Assembly: GCA_008477525.1 (NCBI GenBank)
Contig: SPDT01000007.1
Coordinates: forward strand, 310,001-374,000
DNA: 64,000 bases
DNA from: Hypomyces perniciosus
Taxonomy: Eukaryota; Ascomycota; Sordariomycetes; Hypocreales; Hypocreaceae
Reading direction: 5' to 3'
Of this stretch, positions 12,541-26,447 are shown piece by piece. Positions within the stretch are counted from its first letter, which is position 1. Each line of letters begins with the position of its first letter. Under the pieces are notes generated by a model. The model was not told the DNA's origin, searched no databases, and saw nothing but the letters and a program-made list of their open reading frames with translations. A program made the position numbers and the translations under genes.

Positions 12541-13613
12541 TTACTGCTATATTTAACTATTAGTTTCTGGCTTATTACCTACTTATTAGCACCTATTTCT
12601 CTTTTAAGTGACTGCTCTTTAATTTCATTTACTTTTCTTTAAGGTTACAGCCCCTCGCCTAATCTATCTGCCCCAAAGAGGGTCTCTAATAACTGGCTGT
12701 ACTTTATTAATATTAACCTAAAATATCCTTTAGGTTTCACTATTTTTATAGTTTAAATTTAATTTCCTTGGATTTATTTAAATTATTAAAGGATATTATC
12801 TTTCAATATTGCCTTTTTCCTATTACTTAAAACTATAATAGCCTCTCTGCTACTACTATTTTGTCGGGGGTAACTCATTTGCCTAATGCACCTGTATTTT
12901 TCTTATTAGGCTTACCTGAGAAAAGTCGGCTGCTTATTTAAGCAGTTACTAGATTAAAAAAGCATAAGAGTATAAAGATATACAGATAGACCTAGTTTAA
13001 TACCTAATAACCTTCTTCCCCCTTCAATATATAACCCCACCTATAAGTATACAGCCGCTAAGGCGTATAAAGGTAACCGTTAGTTGCTTTTAGCTACTGG
13101 CATTATAATCAAATAATCCGCAGTATCTTTTAATCCCTAAATTACTTAATTGTTGCTTCGTGGTTCTGTCAGGAGCGCGGTTCCCGCGCTCGATACCAGT
13201 CGTTGCGTATAGGTATATGTATATATTGTGTGTGTGTTTTGGAGTGCCAATTCCCCCTCGACAAACTATATATAGTAATAAAAGGGGGCTAATAGCTATT
13301 ATATTTTAAGCAGTACTTAAAGGTTTAAGGGTCAGGGGGTAAATCTATTAAAAGATCTTTACCCCCTATTACTATACATTTTATAGTTTTATATTTAAAA
13401 GGTATATTAGCTTTCTATAACTATAAAAAGTTTTAACTAAACACTATTAATATATAGCTTTGTATAGTTTTAAATAGTTAATATATTAAATATCTAATAG
13501 GTAAACCTATATCTTATACTTAAAGCCGCTATAAAAACAGTATTTAGGTTTTTTTATATATATTTCTTAAAGGTAAAAGCCCTAAGAATTCTTATACTAT
13601 ATTAACAGGTTCG
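12541..13613 (-). mobile_element. Tad-like LINE copy 2, inner part
   Basis: This aligns with LINE copy 3: 12730-12859 corresponds to 25470-25608, and 13265-13613 to 25845-26195. It is interrupted by element B at 12860-13264 and ends where the LTR element at 13614 was inserted. The LINE continues at 20236. All coding sequence is degraded. Confidence 0.7.
12860..13264 (+). mobile_element. Solo-LTR-like element B (405 bp), copy 1
   Basis: It is bounded by TTTGTCGGGGG on the left and CCCCCTCGACAA on the right, an imperfect terminal inverted repeat. ACTAT is duplicated on both sides (12855-12859 and 13265-13269). The homologous LINE copy near 25605 lacks element B, which confirms an insertion. 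A 5-bp duplication and TG...CA inner ends suggest a solo LTR, but two T residues precede the TG. The interior has a TATA-like TATAAAGATATA and no ORF. Confidence 0.75.
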
Positions 13614-13835
13614 TGATATGCAATAAAATAAAAGAGTAAAAACTAATGCCCCTTTTCCCTCTATCTCCCCTTTCTCCTATATAGTCCTTAAAGGGAGTTG
13701 CTAGGGAAATATCTAGGAAATCTATTTTCAGAGACATCCCGGGAAAACATAAGGAAATATCCGCATAATTATTATTCCTTTATTTCCCTGCTATTTCCTA
13801 GTTATAGGACTTAGTTATATTAATATTATATATTA
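13614..13835. repeat. Left LTR of element D (222 bp)
   Basis: It starts TGATATGCAATAAAATAAAA and shares its first 47 and last 50 or so bases with 20143-20235. It keeps about 130 internal bases that the right copy lacks. Confidence 0.7.
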
Positions 13836-16800
13836 AATGCCGCCTTTAAAAAATAGTCTATCGCCTTTAATAATATCTTCCTTTATTATATATTTATATA
13901 TAGTTATATTATAAAATATAAAGAAAAGGTAATGGAAAGCTATTTAATCTATAAATATTTTTATTTCTGCTTTAATTATAAAAGAAATAGTAAAGTAATA
14001 TTAAAGTAACTATTACTGCTTTTAGCTTCTAATTTCTACTTTTATCTTCCTTTTATTTAAGTCCTTTAAATTCCCTTATATTTTATATAGTAATGGCTTT
14101 AATTTCTTATATTTAAATACTTTTTTATATAACCTATTAATTAATCTCAGCTTCATTTTCCTTTGTAATAGTTTAAGTAATGGGTTTAATAATCATAAAT
14201 TACTAAACTTTATCTTTTTTAATGAAATACAGTATATATACTTTTAACTATTTATATTTTAAGTATTCGTTAAATGCCTTTTAAAGTAGGTCTTTTACTT
14301 TATTACTATTAGTAAAGGGTCTATATATAAAGATCTTTATATAAATCTTTTTTACTGCTTTAATTCTATAAATTCATTAAATATAAGGGTTTATTTAATA
14401 ACTAGTTTACTTAAAATATTAAAAAGCTTTATTAATTTAGTAAAAGTTATATTATATTTAGCTTTATTTGAAGCTCTTTTATGAAAGCAGTTTAAAGTCT
14501 TAGCTATTAACTTGTATATTAGTAAAATAGCTTTATTTTTAATATATAAAACTACTATATAAATGTTAATATTAGTATATTTTTAGTTATTCTTTATAAT
14601 AAACAGGTTAGTTATAGGAATTAAAATATACTTAACTATATCTTATATACTGATTTATTTATAGATTTTATTTAGGAGTTTTGGTCTTTTATAGCTATTT
14701 ATATTTAGTTAAAGTATTAGCATTTTCAAAGTTACTTGGCTATATTTTCTGTTTATATTAGGGTTTCCTGTTAAAAATTAATGGAGAAAACTTTAATTAA
14801 TTGCAAATTAAAAGTTTATTGTTTAGCTTTAAGCTTTACGCTATTTTTAAACTTTTATATTAGTTTAAATCTTTAAATACATTTAAGGAATTATTTTATA
14901 AGCTTAAGGTTTTCTTTAATTACTTTACTGGTAATAATAGTCTTTAATATAATTATTATTATTATAGTAATATTAATTACTTTTAGTAAATTTCTTTTAT
15001 ATTATCTTTCTTAGAGATCAAGGTTTCTAGGTATATTATATAAATAGGCTAAGCGATTATTTTAATTATTTATAATAAATACTTTACTGCTAGTACCTTA
15101 AGCGTATAAAAGGCTAGGCTATAGGGTATAGGGACATTTAATTTATATATAAATAGACTTAAACTGTCTGTATAGGTGATATTTAATAGGTATTTTAAGC
15201 GGTATAATAAATATATAGATTTCATTTTTATTAATTTATTTATATTTCTAGTTTAATTTTAGGCTAGCAGTATATTATTAAAAGGTTTTAAGGTTATTTT
15301 TATAGTTGTTACGCTAAATATTATACTTTTGTTTATCCTTTTAATTACATTAAATAGCTTATCCTTTTATTTATAGAGTTTAAGAGTTTAAGTATAACTT
15401 CTTTTATTAAATTTTAAAGGAATGTTAAATAAAGGTTTAGAAAAGCTTTATTAGAATTCTAAATCTTTAAATTACATGATATTTTTAAAGACTATAATTT
15501 AAAATTTATATATACATGCTAGAGTTCTAAGTTATTTATGTAATAATAGTTTAAGGAAAATTTAAGTTAGCTAATATATTATATTTATTTATTGTTTATT
15601 TATATAATCCCTGGCAATTAATCCTATAGTCATATATTAGCAGTTAATCTTCTATTATTTAGTTTATTAAGGCGGGCTGCTAGCAGGAATTTGCTTATTA
15701 AGGTTTTATTAAAATCCCCTTTTAAAGTAAAAAGCTATTACTTTAATACCTCTTGTTTTAATATATTAAATTAAATAAATATGGTTTTATTTAGATTAAA
15801 CTAATATTATATTTTTATATTTATTAATATTTTAATTATATTTTAAAAGTCTATTATTTCTATATTAGTTAAGGTAAAGTCTATCTTTTATATAAAGTTT
15901 TTTTTTACTTCTCCTTTAAAAAGTTTATTTTTATTTTATATAGTTAAAAGTAATTGCATTTTCTTATTTTATAACAGTTTAATTATTAATGTAAATTGAA
16001 GAATTAAATAATAAAGCTATTTAACTATATTAATTTAAATTTCTAGCTTTTATGAAATAGCTGAGAATTTTATTTTTTAAAGTACTATTACCTTTTCTTT
16101 AATATTTATTGATTTTATTCTATTTATTAAAAATCTAAAAAGTTATATTAATAAATATATTAAAAATAACTTTATTAAAGATAATAAAATATTCTTTTTT
16201 AGAAATAGCTAACATATCTTTTTTAAATGTATGAAATACTTTTCTGCAGTATTAAAATATATTATAATATTATTAATATAAGCTACTGTAAAATTTTAAT
16301 AAAGTTAAAGGGTTTTATTCATAAACCTTTATATATAGGCTAAAAAGTTCCTAAATCCTATTAAATTAACTTTAAATCTTTCTATACCTTTATAGCTAAC
16401 TACTATAAACTAATTCTAATATATAAGCTTTACAGGGAATTAATAAAAAAAAGATATTATATTAATTATATTAATATATTTTTTCCCTTTTAATTTTATA
16501 ATAACATTTTACTATTTTAATATTAAACATATATTTATAATAATCATATTATTTAATGCTTCTAAATTAACTATAAGTTTTCTTTTTTTACTATTATTAA
16601 CTATTCTGTAAACTATAAATATTAAACTAGTAAAAGGTATTTATTAAATTACTTCTTTTATATAACTTTAAATATAAAGTGAATCAAAGGTTATATATAG
16701 TAATTTTTTATCTTTCTCGCTTGAAAAGTAAAGTTGCAATAAAATTTTACTATTATATTAGTTATTAATTAATAAAACCTTTATATATTTAGCAGGATTT

Positions 16801-19800
16801 ATTTTAATTTCTTAACATTTCTTTATAAACTAAAAAGCGCCTCTATTAAATCTTTAATTTAATAGGCTAGCTTTTGATTTTTTATATAAATATATACTTT
16901 ATCTTTAATTTATATTTTTAGTATATTACTCGGCATATTTATCTTTAATTTAAAGTATAGCTTTATATGTTCCTTTTATAATAAAGCTTTAGCTTTTTCT
17001 GTTTATTTTAAGGGTTTTTAAAGGGGCTTCGGCTCACCTCTTTTTCTTAGTAATACAGTTAATAATAAAAAACCTTTATTCTCCTTTTATATACTATAAA
17101 CTCTATACTTTTAAACTATATTATTATTAATATTAATTAATATTTCTACTCTTTATTTTATATATATTACTCTTTAAGTATTTCTAGTATTTATTTCTAA
17201 AATATATAAAGGGTTTTAGTATATTTTAGCTATAAATACTTATAAAGCTAAAATAAAAAGTAAATCCCTCCCTTTAAGCAGTATTTTAATAATAATAGGG
17301 ATAAATATAAAGCTTTATCGATCTACTGCAATATCCTTTTTATATTTTATTTTTCTTTTAATTTCAAGTCTTTAATTTATAATATCTATTAAAGTTCATA
17401 GGCTATTATATACTATAATTAATATATAGCTGCAAGAGTTTAAAATATTTATATTATATAGAATATTAAATGCCTAGCTAAATAATACTTTAGCTATAAT
17501 ATATTCTATAAGCTATACTGCTATTTATACTTTTATAATATATAGAATTTTAAAAATAAATCTAGGAATAAATGCTATAAATTTAGCCTATCCTTTTACC
17601 TGTAATTCTTTAATACCGCTTAGTTTAATAGTTTTTAAGCGATTAATCTTAATATTAATAAAGAAAAGTAATATTTCTTTCCTTATCATTTATTTAATTA
17701 CTTTTAAATTAATATAAATTACCTTTATTTCTTTTAGTCTAATATATTTATACATATTTATTTTAATATATATATAGGTTACTAGTCTATCTAAACTAGT
17801 TCATATATACATAGGTTTTGCTTTAATAATTAGGCTAGGTAGCTATAACTTTTAGTATACTGCTTATACTTTCTATACTATATTGTATCCTTTTTTACTA
17901 ATATACTCTTTTAATTTCTTTTTCTTAAAAAAGGTTTTACTGTACTTTTTATATTTGTTTTTATTTAGTCTTTTATTTTTAATATTTAAAAAAAATATTA
18001 ACGTTCTCGTTTTCATTAATATTATTTTCAAGGTTTTTTATATAGGAATAATTTCAATTTTCCTCCTTCTTTTTATGATTAGTTACTATTAGAAGCGCTA
18101 TTTCCTTAATATAAAATATTTTTTCCTTTAATAGGGTATAGTTTCTATTAAAGTTAAGCTATATATTCAAGAAATTTATTATCCCCTTTTCTTATAAGCG
18201 TTTATTAATAGCTTAATTTACTTTATGTTAGTATAGTAAAGGAAGTAATTTATATTAATTTAAAGCGTTTACTATTAGCGTTTGTTTTATTTATTTAATA
18301 AATGTTTCTTTTTTTATTTATAATTTAATCTTTTTAATATTTAGCTTAACTGCTATTAAGGCTATATATTACTATAATTACTATAATTTTAGCTAATATA
18401 AAGTCTGTTATATAAACTCTTTCCAGTTTTTATATATATATTTTATTTTAATATTTGAAATTTATACTATATATTTATTTACTTATATCTTATTATCTTT
18501 AATTAAATATAACCTTTAAAACCTTTGTTAAAGAAAGTAATTTAATTTTTAAAAGGTAATTATCAATAAATATATATGTTAATATCTAGCTGCTTTAGCC
18601 TTTTTTTTAAGTTTAAAGATTTAATATTTAATATTAGCTCCATTTATAATGTTTTAAATAATAAAGGTTTCCTTTTTAAAGTTAATAAAGCTATTTTAAT
18701 ATATATTATAAATTCCTTATTTAAAAGGTTATATTATATATCTTCAATCTGCGTTTTAATTTATATAACTGCGCCTTTATTCTTTATTAATATCTTTAAA
18801 GTATTAATTTAATACTATATTTAATAATAGTATTGAAATATATATAAATAGAATTCTTATATATATTTAGCCTTTAGATTTATATTATTTAAGCGCATTA
18901 ATAAATCTCTTAACTTTCTTTTTATATTAATATTTTTATATCTCCTTTAATATTATTGAAGGTAATTTTAAATAGGCCTATAAAGTTCAATTTACTTATT
19001 TCTTTTTAGATAAAACTATATTTATTTAAATTTATTTATTTTTATTTACGTTAAAAAAAGGCTAAAAATATTAATAAAATTAATTCTTAGGTTATGCAGT
19101 AATAGGTGCAGGTTATAATTTTAATTGCTAGTAAAAGATAGCCTTTTATATATCTTTTTAATTGTATTGCAACTTTTTATATTCTTTTAATAATATACTT
19201 TTAAAGTTTTTTAATTATTTATTATATTATATTAAAAGGATAAAATACTTTTATAAAGTATATATATCTTTAAGTAGAGTAATATATTATTTTATAGTAT
19301 ATATACTTTTTTTAGTAAAAGGCTAGGCAGTTTAGTTTCAATAATTAGATTGCCTTTTAATTATATGTTTTTAAATATTTAGATAAAAAGGTTAAAGTTT
19401 ATTTTATCTTGTACTTTAATAGTTAAATAGTTTAAGTTTATAGTAATTAATATAATAAAAAGTTAGTAAATACACTAAGTTTATATAGTTATATATATAT
19501 TATATTTTTAGTTAATAAAGGAAATTTAAATAATAAAAGGAAAGTTTTAAATAGAAATTTATTTTTCCTTTATATTTTACTATTTCTAAATTTATATATT
19601 AGATTTATATTAAATAGTACTTTTAATTTTTTAAACAATCTTTTTATAAATATAGCCTTACCTATAATAATCTTAATTTAAAACACGTAATAAAATAGCT
19701 TATTTCTTTTTAATATATTAATTGCTTTCTATTTAATCTTTCCAGGATATTTAAAAGTTATAGAAATTTATATACTATAATAGCAGTATATAAATTCTTT

Positions 19801-20045
19801 AACTCACATTTCAGCCTAGGTTAACCCTTAAAAAAAGGTAATCCTTTTTCCTATTTTAGCAATAAATCGCAAAAAGTCTTTCTAGCTCTTCAACTCTCTA
19901 TTTATTTTTTAACTCTTTAAACTATACTAGTAAAATTAACTTTTTTACTCTTTTAAGATTTTTATTATATATTTATAAGATCTTTCTTTTTAGCTAAGCA
20001 TTAATAGCTAGGGCTATTATAATATATATAGGCTTTATGTAATAA

Positions 20046-20130
20046 AGTTATTATATAATTAAATACTATAAAGTTATAGGTTATGCAGGCTTTGCGCTAT
20101 TAGGTTATTATATAGTTAAATACTATAAAG
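20046..20130. repeat. Two 28-bp direct repeats before the right LTR of element D
   Basis: A unit of the form GTTATTATATARTTAAATAC plus TATAAAG occurs at 20046-20073 and again at 20103-20130, separated by a short spacer. Significance unknown. Confidence 0.7.
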
Positions 20131-20142
20131 ATTACTACTATA

Positions 20143-20235
20143 TAATATATAACAAAATAAAAGAGTAAAAACTAATGCCCCTTTTCCCTGCTATTTCCCG
20201 GTTATAGCATTTAGCTATATTAGTATTATATATTA
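20143..20235. repeat. Right LTR of element D, internally deleted (93 bp)
   Basis: Both ends match the left LTR, but about 130 bp between two TTTCCCT copies are missing. This is consistent with deletion by short direct-repeat recombination. Confidence 0.65.
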
Positions 20236-20700
20236 ATTAGTTTTATATAGTAGTTTTATTATTTTATTAAAGCTAAAAGAGTAAACCTTTTTTTAAATGG
20301 TTTAAGGAAGGAAGGCAATATTACTTTCCTTTACTAATCGTTATATAGTTATTTTAAAACTATATATTAATTAAGTTTTTGTTAATTAATATTTTTACTT
20401 TTAGTTTAATAGCTTTAAAAAAGTCTACTTTTATATTATTAAAAGAGCTTATAATTTTCTTTAAATAACCTAGGACTATATATATCAACTATTATTAGGC
20501 TGCTTTAACCTTTATAGCGCTTAAATAAACATTAATTTTATTTTCGTTATTAAAAAGCTATTATTTAATCTTTTAGTTCACTAAAGTTATTAACTATTTT
20601 ATCTTTATTAATAATATTTAAAAAACTCCTTTAAATCCTTTATTAATAATTCCTATAACTATTATATAAATATAATATACTTTATATTACTATACTATTA
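20236..20700 (-). mobile_element. Tad-like LINE copy 2, 5' part
   Basis: 20240-20480 aligns with 26200-26440, and 20450-20695 aligns with the reverse complement of 6470-6720. This is therefore the 5' end of LINE copy 2, separated from its remainder by the LTR element at 13614-20235. No open frame survives. Confidence 0.7.
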
Positions 20701-21466
20701 ATCTTAAATTTAACCGAATAAAAACCTATAAATCTTCCTTAGCGCAAATTAAAAGGATTCCTATTTAATATACCTTAAAAGCTGTAGTAATATATATTTA
20801 AAAGTGCGTTTAGTATAATATATTAAATAAAAGCTAGTATATAGTTTACTAAAATAGGAGTTTTAAATAACTTTAAACTATAATTTAATAGTAAAATTAT
20901 TATTACTATAGTAATTAATAAACCTTTAAGTTATTTAAATAGTAATATTATATCTTTTTTTATTAAAAATTAAACTATAGTCTTATTAAATACTTTATAA
21001 ACTATATAAAAAACAGCTATATAGTCTTTTATTAAAGCGTAACTATTAACTTTAATATTTTCTAAGGCTTTAAAAGTATTAATTTTAGTATTTAGCTATA
21101 TAAAAAATAATACTAAAAAGCTTAAAGGATTAGGTGCTATAAAGCTATAATTACTATTAACCTTAAACTTTAAGTATAAAAGAGTTTTAATATACTAGCC
21201 TTCCTTTAACTTTATACTAGGCTTAATAGTAATAGGATTAATATAAAAGTCTATTTCTGCCTTTATAAAGATAATATCTTTTACTTTCTATTATAGGTTT
21301 TAGGTTTATATATTCCTAGGTTAAAAGAAATACTATTTATAGGCTTTAAAGCTATTATAAATAGTAGTTTAATATATTATTAATATATTAATAGTACTGT
21401 ATATAAAAAGATTCCTATAAGGTGCTAAGACCTAGTATTATAAAAGGGAAGTTAGCTTATAATGCC

Positions 21467-21468
<2 letters not shown>
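20701..21468. other. Unclassified RIP-degraded stretch
   Basis: Outside the LINE homology. AT-rich with many stops in all frames. Probably another retroelement fragment, but no motif was fixed. Confidence 0.4.
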
Positions 21469-21500
<32 letters not shown>

Positions 21501-21501
21501 T
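21469..21501 (-). repeat. (AAT)n tail of LINE copy 3
   Basis: About eleven AAT units on +, equivalent to an (ATT)n 3' tail on the - strand, as at the end of LINE copy 1. Confidence 0.85.
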
Positions 21502-24500
21502 CCTATTAATGTCCTATGTTAAAGGCCATTAATCCCAGTAGGGTAAAAGGATATACTATACTAGGTTTAATTATAGTATTACTAATAAATATATAAGCTC
21601 CCCTATATAGCATTTTATTGCCTTAATAAGTATAGTCTTTTAGCTCTTTTCCTATTAGCGGGTTAAGGAGATGCGCGAGTTTTGCGTAATGTATTAGGTA
21701 ACTGAGGTTAAGTTAAGGGGTTAGACCCTATCGATTTATAGGCGATTTAATATTAAGCTGCAAGTAAATCCCTTAAAGGATAAAAGAGAAATAAAAGAAA
21801 GAATTAAAAGACTAAGATTAATATTAGAATTCATTAGGCTTTTTAATAGTGCAGGTATATTTTAATAAAGAAGTTAAAAGCCTATACTATTTAAAGGAAA
21901 TAGTTATAGCTAGACTTTAATCAATAAAAGGTCAGTTTATAGATTAAAAGGGCTAGTTTTTATTATTGTATTTTATTAATCTTTCTATAATAAAAGATAT
22001 AATTATATATATATTGTTTTGCTGTAACTGCAGGTTATTAATATATTTTTATATTAAAAGCGCTTATAACATTCTATAAAGTCTTTATAATAGGACTTAG
22101 CGGCTAATAAATAATAGAGTTCTCTTTATAAGATTATTAGTTCTTTAAAGTATTTTAGGTCTACTGTTAATTTAAATAATTAGTATATATTAAATATATT
22201 GTTTTCCTATTAGCTTTTAAAGTTAGTTTTTAGTTTTACTTTAGCTTTTTATTAAAGGAAAGTAAATATAGGTATTGCATTAAATAGCTTTGATTATTTA
22301 TAGTTTAATTTCGCTAATTAGTCTATAGCTTTATTATATTATATCCTTTAATAGTTAAAGTATTATTAAATATATCTATTTCCTTTATATATATTTTTTA
22401 ATCTTTAAAATTTAATAAAAACCTATTATAATAAATTTAAAGTTATACTTTTTAAATAGTAAATGATAGCTGTATTGTTTAAATAGATAGTAATATCTTT
22501 TATATTATTATTATTGGCTAGGCCGGCTTTAAGTCTTTTTAAAGCTTTAGCTGCTTTACTATTAAATACTTTTACTAAGCTAAATTAATTAAATTCTATT
22601 AAAACCTTTTTACTATTTTACTATATTAAAAAACTATAGCTAATAGCTTTTATAGTAAGGCATAAACTATCTGTAAATACTATTATATTTTAAAAGGCTA
22701 CTATAGCTATTTAGTTATTAAACCTTTTAATAGCTTTAGCCTTACTGCTTAAATAATACTTTTAAGTTTTAATTAATTTAAGAAAAAGGGCTAGTTTTAG
22801 GTAAATTTTAGTAAATTATATAGTCGACTATAATTTTATTATATGCGCTACTATAGCTTATTTATATATATAGTAGTTTAGTTAAGTTTTATAGGCAAAA
22901 GGATATTAATTATTTAATAATAGCAGTTTAATAGTAAATTAAAGCTTTTAGGCGTTAAGGAGCTATATTATTAAAAGGATTTTACTCTCTTTATATAAAA
23001 TTAGTATAATAGTTATCCTTTATATAAAGAGGATAGCCTTTATAGCTATTTTAAAGACTAAGGCTATATAGCTAAAAAGGTATTACATTTTATATATATT
23101 TAGGCCTTTATATTATACTTTAAATTTATAGTAGAATATTAGTTTTATATATATATAGACTATTTAGTATATAAAGTATAAAGTAGCCTTTTAAATAAAG
23201 TTTAAAATATTATATAGTATATTTATTACTATATAGGCCTTTATAGCCTATTTTTTAATATATATTTTAAAGCTAAGCTTTTAATTAAAGAAAACGCTTA
23301 GTTATTTAATCGCCCTTTTTAGCGCTATTTTTTTAATATTATTATATATTACTAATAGGTTATTTTATATATAGTATTTTAAGAAATATATTACTTTTAT
23401 TTTTTTAGGATTAAATAATATTATAGTGTCTTTACTTTATTACTGGAGTTTTTAGACTATAGCTATAGTTTAGGCTGCTGTTTAGTTAAAAGAGTTATTA
23501 ATAAATAAAAACCCTATATTATCTATATAGCTACACCTTTATAGTTCATCACAGAGGGATTATTTAATAGCTGCTATTTAAGGTTAAGCGGGGGCAGTAA
23601 ATAAATAGTATATTACGGCTATATAAAGTAAGAAAAGGATTAGGGATACTGGTAATCTTTAAGGGAGGCTATAGCTTAAAGGGAATAGTTAAATTATTAT
23701 TTTTTATAGTTTTATTTTAAGCTTTGTGATCTATTATAAATAAAAGGGCTTATTTAGCTATATAGTTAAACTAGCCTTATTTTTATAGTTAAAGGGTTAG
23801 TTTATTAGTAAGGACTATATTAAAAGCCTTTTAGATATTAGCTGTAATAAAGGTAGTTATTTTACTATTATAAAAAGTTAATTTAATTTTATAGATTAAA
23901 ACTATAATTAAATTAATGCTAGATCTTTTTAAGAAGGCGCTGGCTTATTTAGTATATAGTATTTACTGTATAATTGCAGTATATGCAATTCTTTATATAA
24001 TAAAGCGTTTAAGTCTTTTGCTTAAATAAAAGAGGAGGGAGATTGGCCTTTAAGCTTTTAAGGATAATAGATTTCTTTTCCCTGGTTTAAGGATTATTAT
24101 TACTTTAATTAACTTCAAAGCTAATAGGTAGTATTTAATTTTAAGACAGGTTTTATAAAGGGAGTAAATATATTTTTAAATTATTAGCTAGCATAGCTAT
24201 AAAAGGTTTATTATAATATTATTAATACTTAAGGATATATTTCCTATATATTTATAATTACTATTACTTTATTTAGCGAGACTATTAACGGGAGTTTAAT
24301 CTACTATTATTAATTAATTAAGGTTTATAGGTCTTTAATATTATTAACTATTATGCGTTTTTTAACTATAGCGTTACAGAAGGTAATAGCCTTTTTTTCT
24401 TAAAAAGCAAAGACTTAATTGCTAATTTATAATAGCAGTAATTAAAAAATTAATAATAGCTTTGCCTAGTAAGCTATATAAAAGATATCCTTACTCTTTT

Positions 24501-25613
24501 TAATAGTATTAATAATATTTTATTAATATACCCTTTTAGCGTTTTTAATTGTCTTTTTAAAGGATTGTTTAGTATTATAGAGATAGGTATTTAATAGTAT
24601 AGCTATAGTTTTTTTTATACTTAGCCCCCTATTATAGTTAAAGAGGTAGATAATTTAGTGGTTAGCTTATTATTTTAGTTGATTTATAAAGGAGTAATAG
24701 TAAAGCCTTCGCTATTTAATTTATAATTATTATTATTAATTAAATAGAGGGGAGGAGCTAAGTTTTTTCTTTAATTAATACTAAAAAGTAGTCTTTAATA
24801 TTATCTCTTTTAACCTTTAATCCTTTAAAGGGTATTAAGCAGTAGGCTAAGGCTAGGATTATAATATTTAATATAGTATAGTTAAAGCTAGTAAATAGGT
24901 ATTCTTTTAGTATAGCTTTTACTAATAAAATATTTAAAAATACTAGGTTAATTATATTACTAAGTATATATATTAGGATATTTAAAGGGCTAAAGAAAAA
25001 GAGGCTAACTTTAAAGGCCTAGTTAACTATTAATACGCTTTAATTTTAATTATTAGCTGCCTATTATACAAAGTATATTATATTAAAGTTTTCTGCTATT
25101 AAATAATTCTTAATAACTAGCTATATAAATAAAGTTATAAAAATATTATATATATTATTTTTTATAAAGGTTAATAGTTATAATTTTATTAATATAGACC
25201 TATAGTAAATCTTAAGTAGTTTTAATAAATAGCTATTTAGCTAAAACCTTTACTCCCTTTTTTATATATATAAAGATTTAAGGTTAAATACTATAGTTAA
25301 TTTAAATTATTATTTAAAAAAAGGTTTAAAATTTTCTATATAGTATTATATAGCAGTAGCATTTTTAAATAATATTAATATATAGTTTTTATATTATAAT
25401 AATATTATAGCCCTTTTTAGCTATAAAGGTAAAGGCAGTATTATATACTAGCTTTACTTTACTAATATTAGCTTAAAATATTTTCTAGGTTTTATTATTT
25501 TTATAGTTTAAGTTTAATCTTTTAATATTTATTTAGATTATTAAGGGTTACTGTCTTTAAGTATTGCCTTTTTCCTGTTACTTAAAACTATAATAGCTTT
25601 TCTGCTATAGTTA

Positions 25614-25839
25614 TGTAATGGGTGTAGCCTAACTGGAAAGCACACAGTTAAGGCACCTCTGTATTGTCTATCTATAGCTGAAGGAAGGAAGCTCTATACT
25701 AGCTATGTATGCGTTACATAGTTGTGCGTATAGGGTTGTGGCCGAGGTGGTTTCCTAATTAGGTAAGCGGTCTAGTATTGGTCGTATTTCCGGATTCGGC
25801 GTAGTCGTAATTCCGGGAGACATGGCCTAGCCTGTGACA
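25614..25839 (+). mobile_element. Solo-LTR-like element C (226 bp)
   Basis: It begins TGTAATGGGTGTAGCC and ends GGCCTAGCCTGTGACA, giving TG...CA ends. AGTTA is duplicated at 25609-25613 and 25840-25844. Its base composition is balanced and it keeps CpG and CpA sites, unlike the LINE around it, so it arrived after RIP. An internal TGGCCGAGGTGG resembles the pol III A box of Leu or Ser tRNA genes, but no convincing tRNA fold or B box was found. Only one copy is in the window. Confidence 0.7.
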
Positions 25840-26447
25840 AGTTATATATAATAATAAAGGGGGGCTAGTAACTATTGCGTTTTAAGTAAAGTTTAAAGGC
25901 TTAAAGGTTAAAGGGTAAATCTGTTTAGAGATCTTTGCCTTTTATTTACTATATTTTTTATAATTTTATATTTAAACGGTATATTAGTTTTTTATAGCTG
26001 TAAAAAGGTTTAGCTTAGTATTATTAATATATAACTTTATATAGTTTTAAGCAGTTAGTATATTAAATATCTAATAGGTAAACTTATATTTTATATTTAA
26101 GGCTACTATAAAAGCAGTATTTAAGTTTCTTTTTATATATTTATTAAAGGTAAAAGTTTTAATAGTTTTTATATTATATTAAAAGGTTAGTCTTTTATAT
26201 TAGTTTTACTGTTTTATAAGCATTAAAAATACTAAATCTTTTATTAAATAGTTTAAAGAAAGAAAGTAGTATTATTTTCTGTTATTAATCTTTATATAGT
26301 TATTTTAAGAATTAAATATTAATTAAGTTTTAGCTAGTTTAGATTTTCGCTTTTAGTTTAATAGCTTTAAAGAAGTCTACTTTTATATTATTAAAGGAGT
26401 TTATAATTTTCTCTAGACAGCCTAAAACTATATATATAAACTATTAT

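Larger units (their letters stand above)
13614..20235 (-). mobile_element. LTR retrotransposon D inserted in LINE copy 2, RIP-degraded
   Basis: Homologous ends at 13614-13835 and 20143-20235 bracket 6.3 kb of AT-rich DNA. The LINE sequence is continuous across the insertion when compared with LINE copy 3 near 26195. Flanking pentamers GTTCG (13609-13613) and ATTAG (20236-20240) are a probable, mutated target duplication; the empty site reads GTTAG. The interior is T-rich on +, so its coding strand is probably -. RIP has removed every open frame and the superfamily could not be fixed. Short open stretches on + near 17.9 and 18.6 kb are low-complexity chance frames. Confidence 0.6.
21469..26447 (-). 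mobile_element. Tad-like LINE copy 3, RIP-degraded
   Basis: An inverted copy of 6440-11431. Its 3' end at 21469-21501 is an (AAT)n run, and the flank at 21502-21600 matches the reverse complement of 11320-11409. It runs to 26447, where element B copy 2 starts; the last LINE bases match 20480. It contains the short solo element C at 25614-25839. No intact ORF. Confidence 0.75.

Noticed and set aside
13170..13210. tRNA-like GCGCGGTTCCCGCGCTCG in element B
   Set aside because: A short GC palindrome only; no acceptor stem or anticodon arm around it.
17883..18812. Two short hydrophobic open frames on +
   Set aside because: Phe/Leu/Ile/Tyr-only translations from T-rich antisense of a decayed retroelement, with no start context or homologue-like motif.
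20046..20130. CRISPR-like direct repeats
   Set aside because: Only two copies, AT-rich, in a fungal retroelement; no array.
25735..25830. tRNA gene suspected from an A-box-like motif
   Set aside because: No cloverleaf, no proper B box, and the segment lies inside an element with TG...CA ends and a 5-bp duplication.
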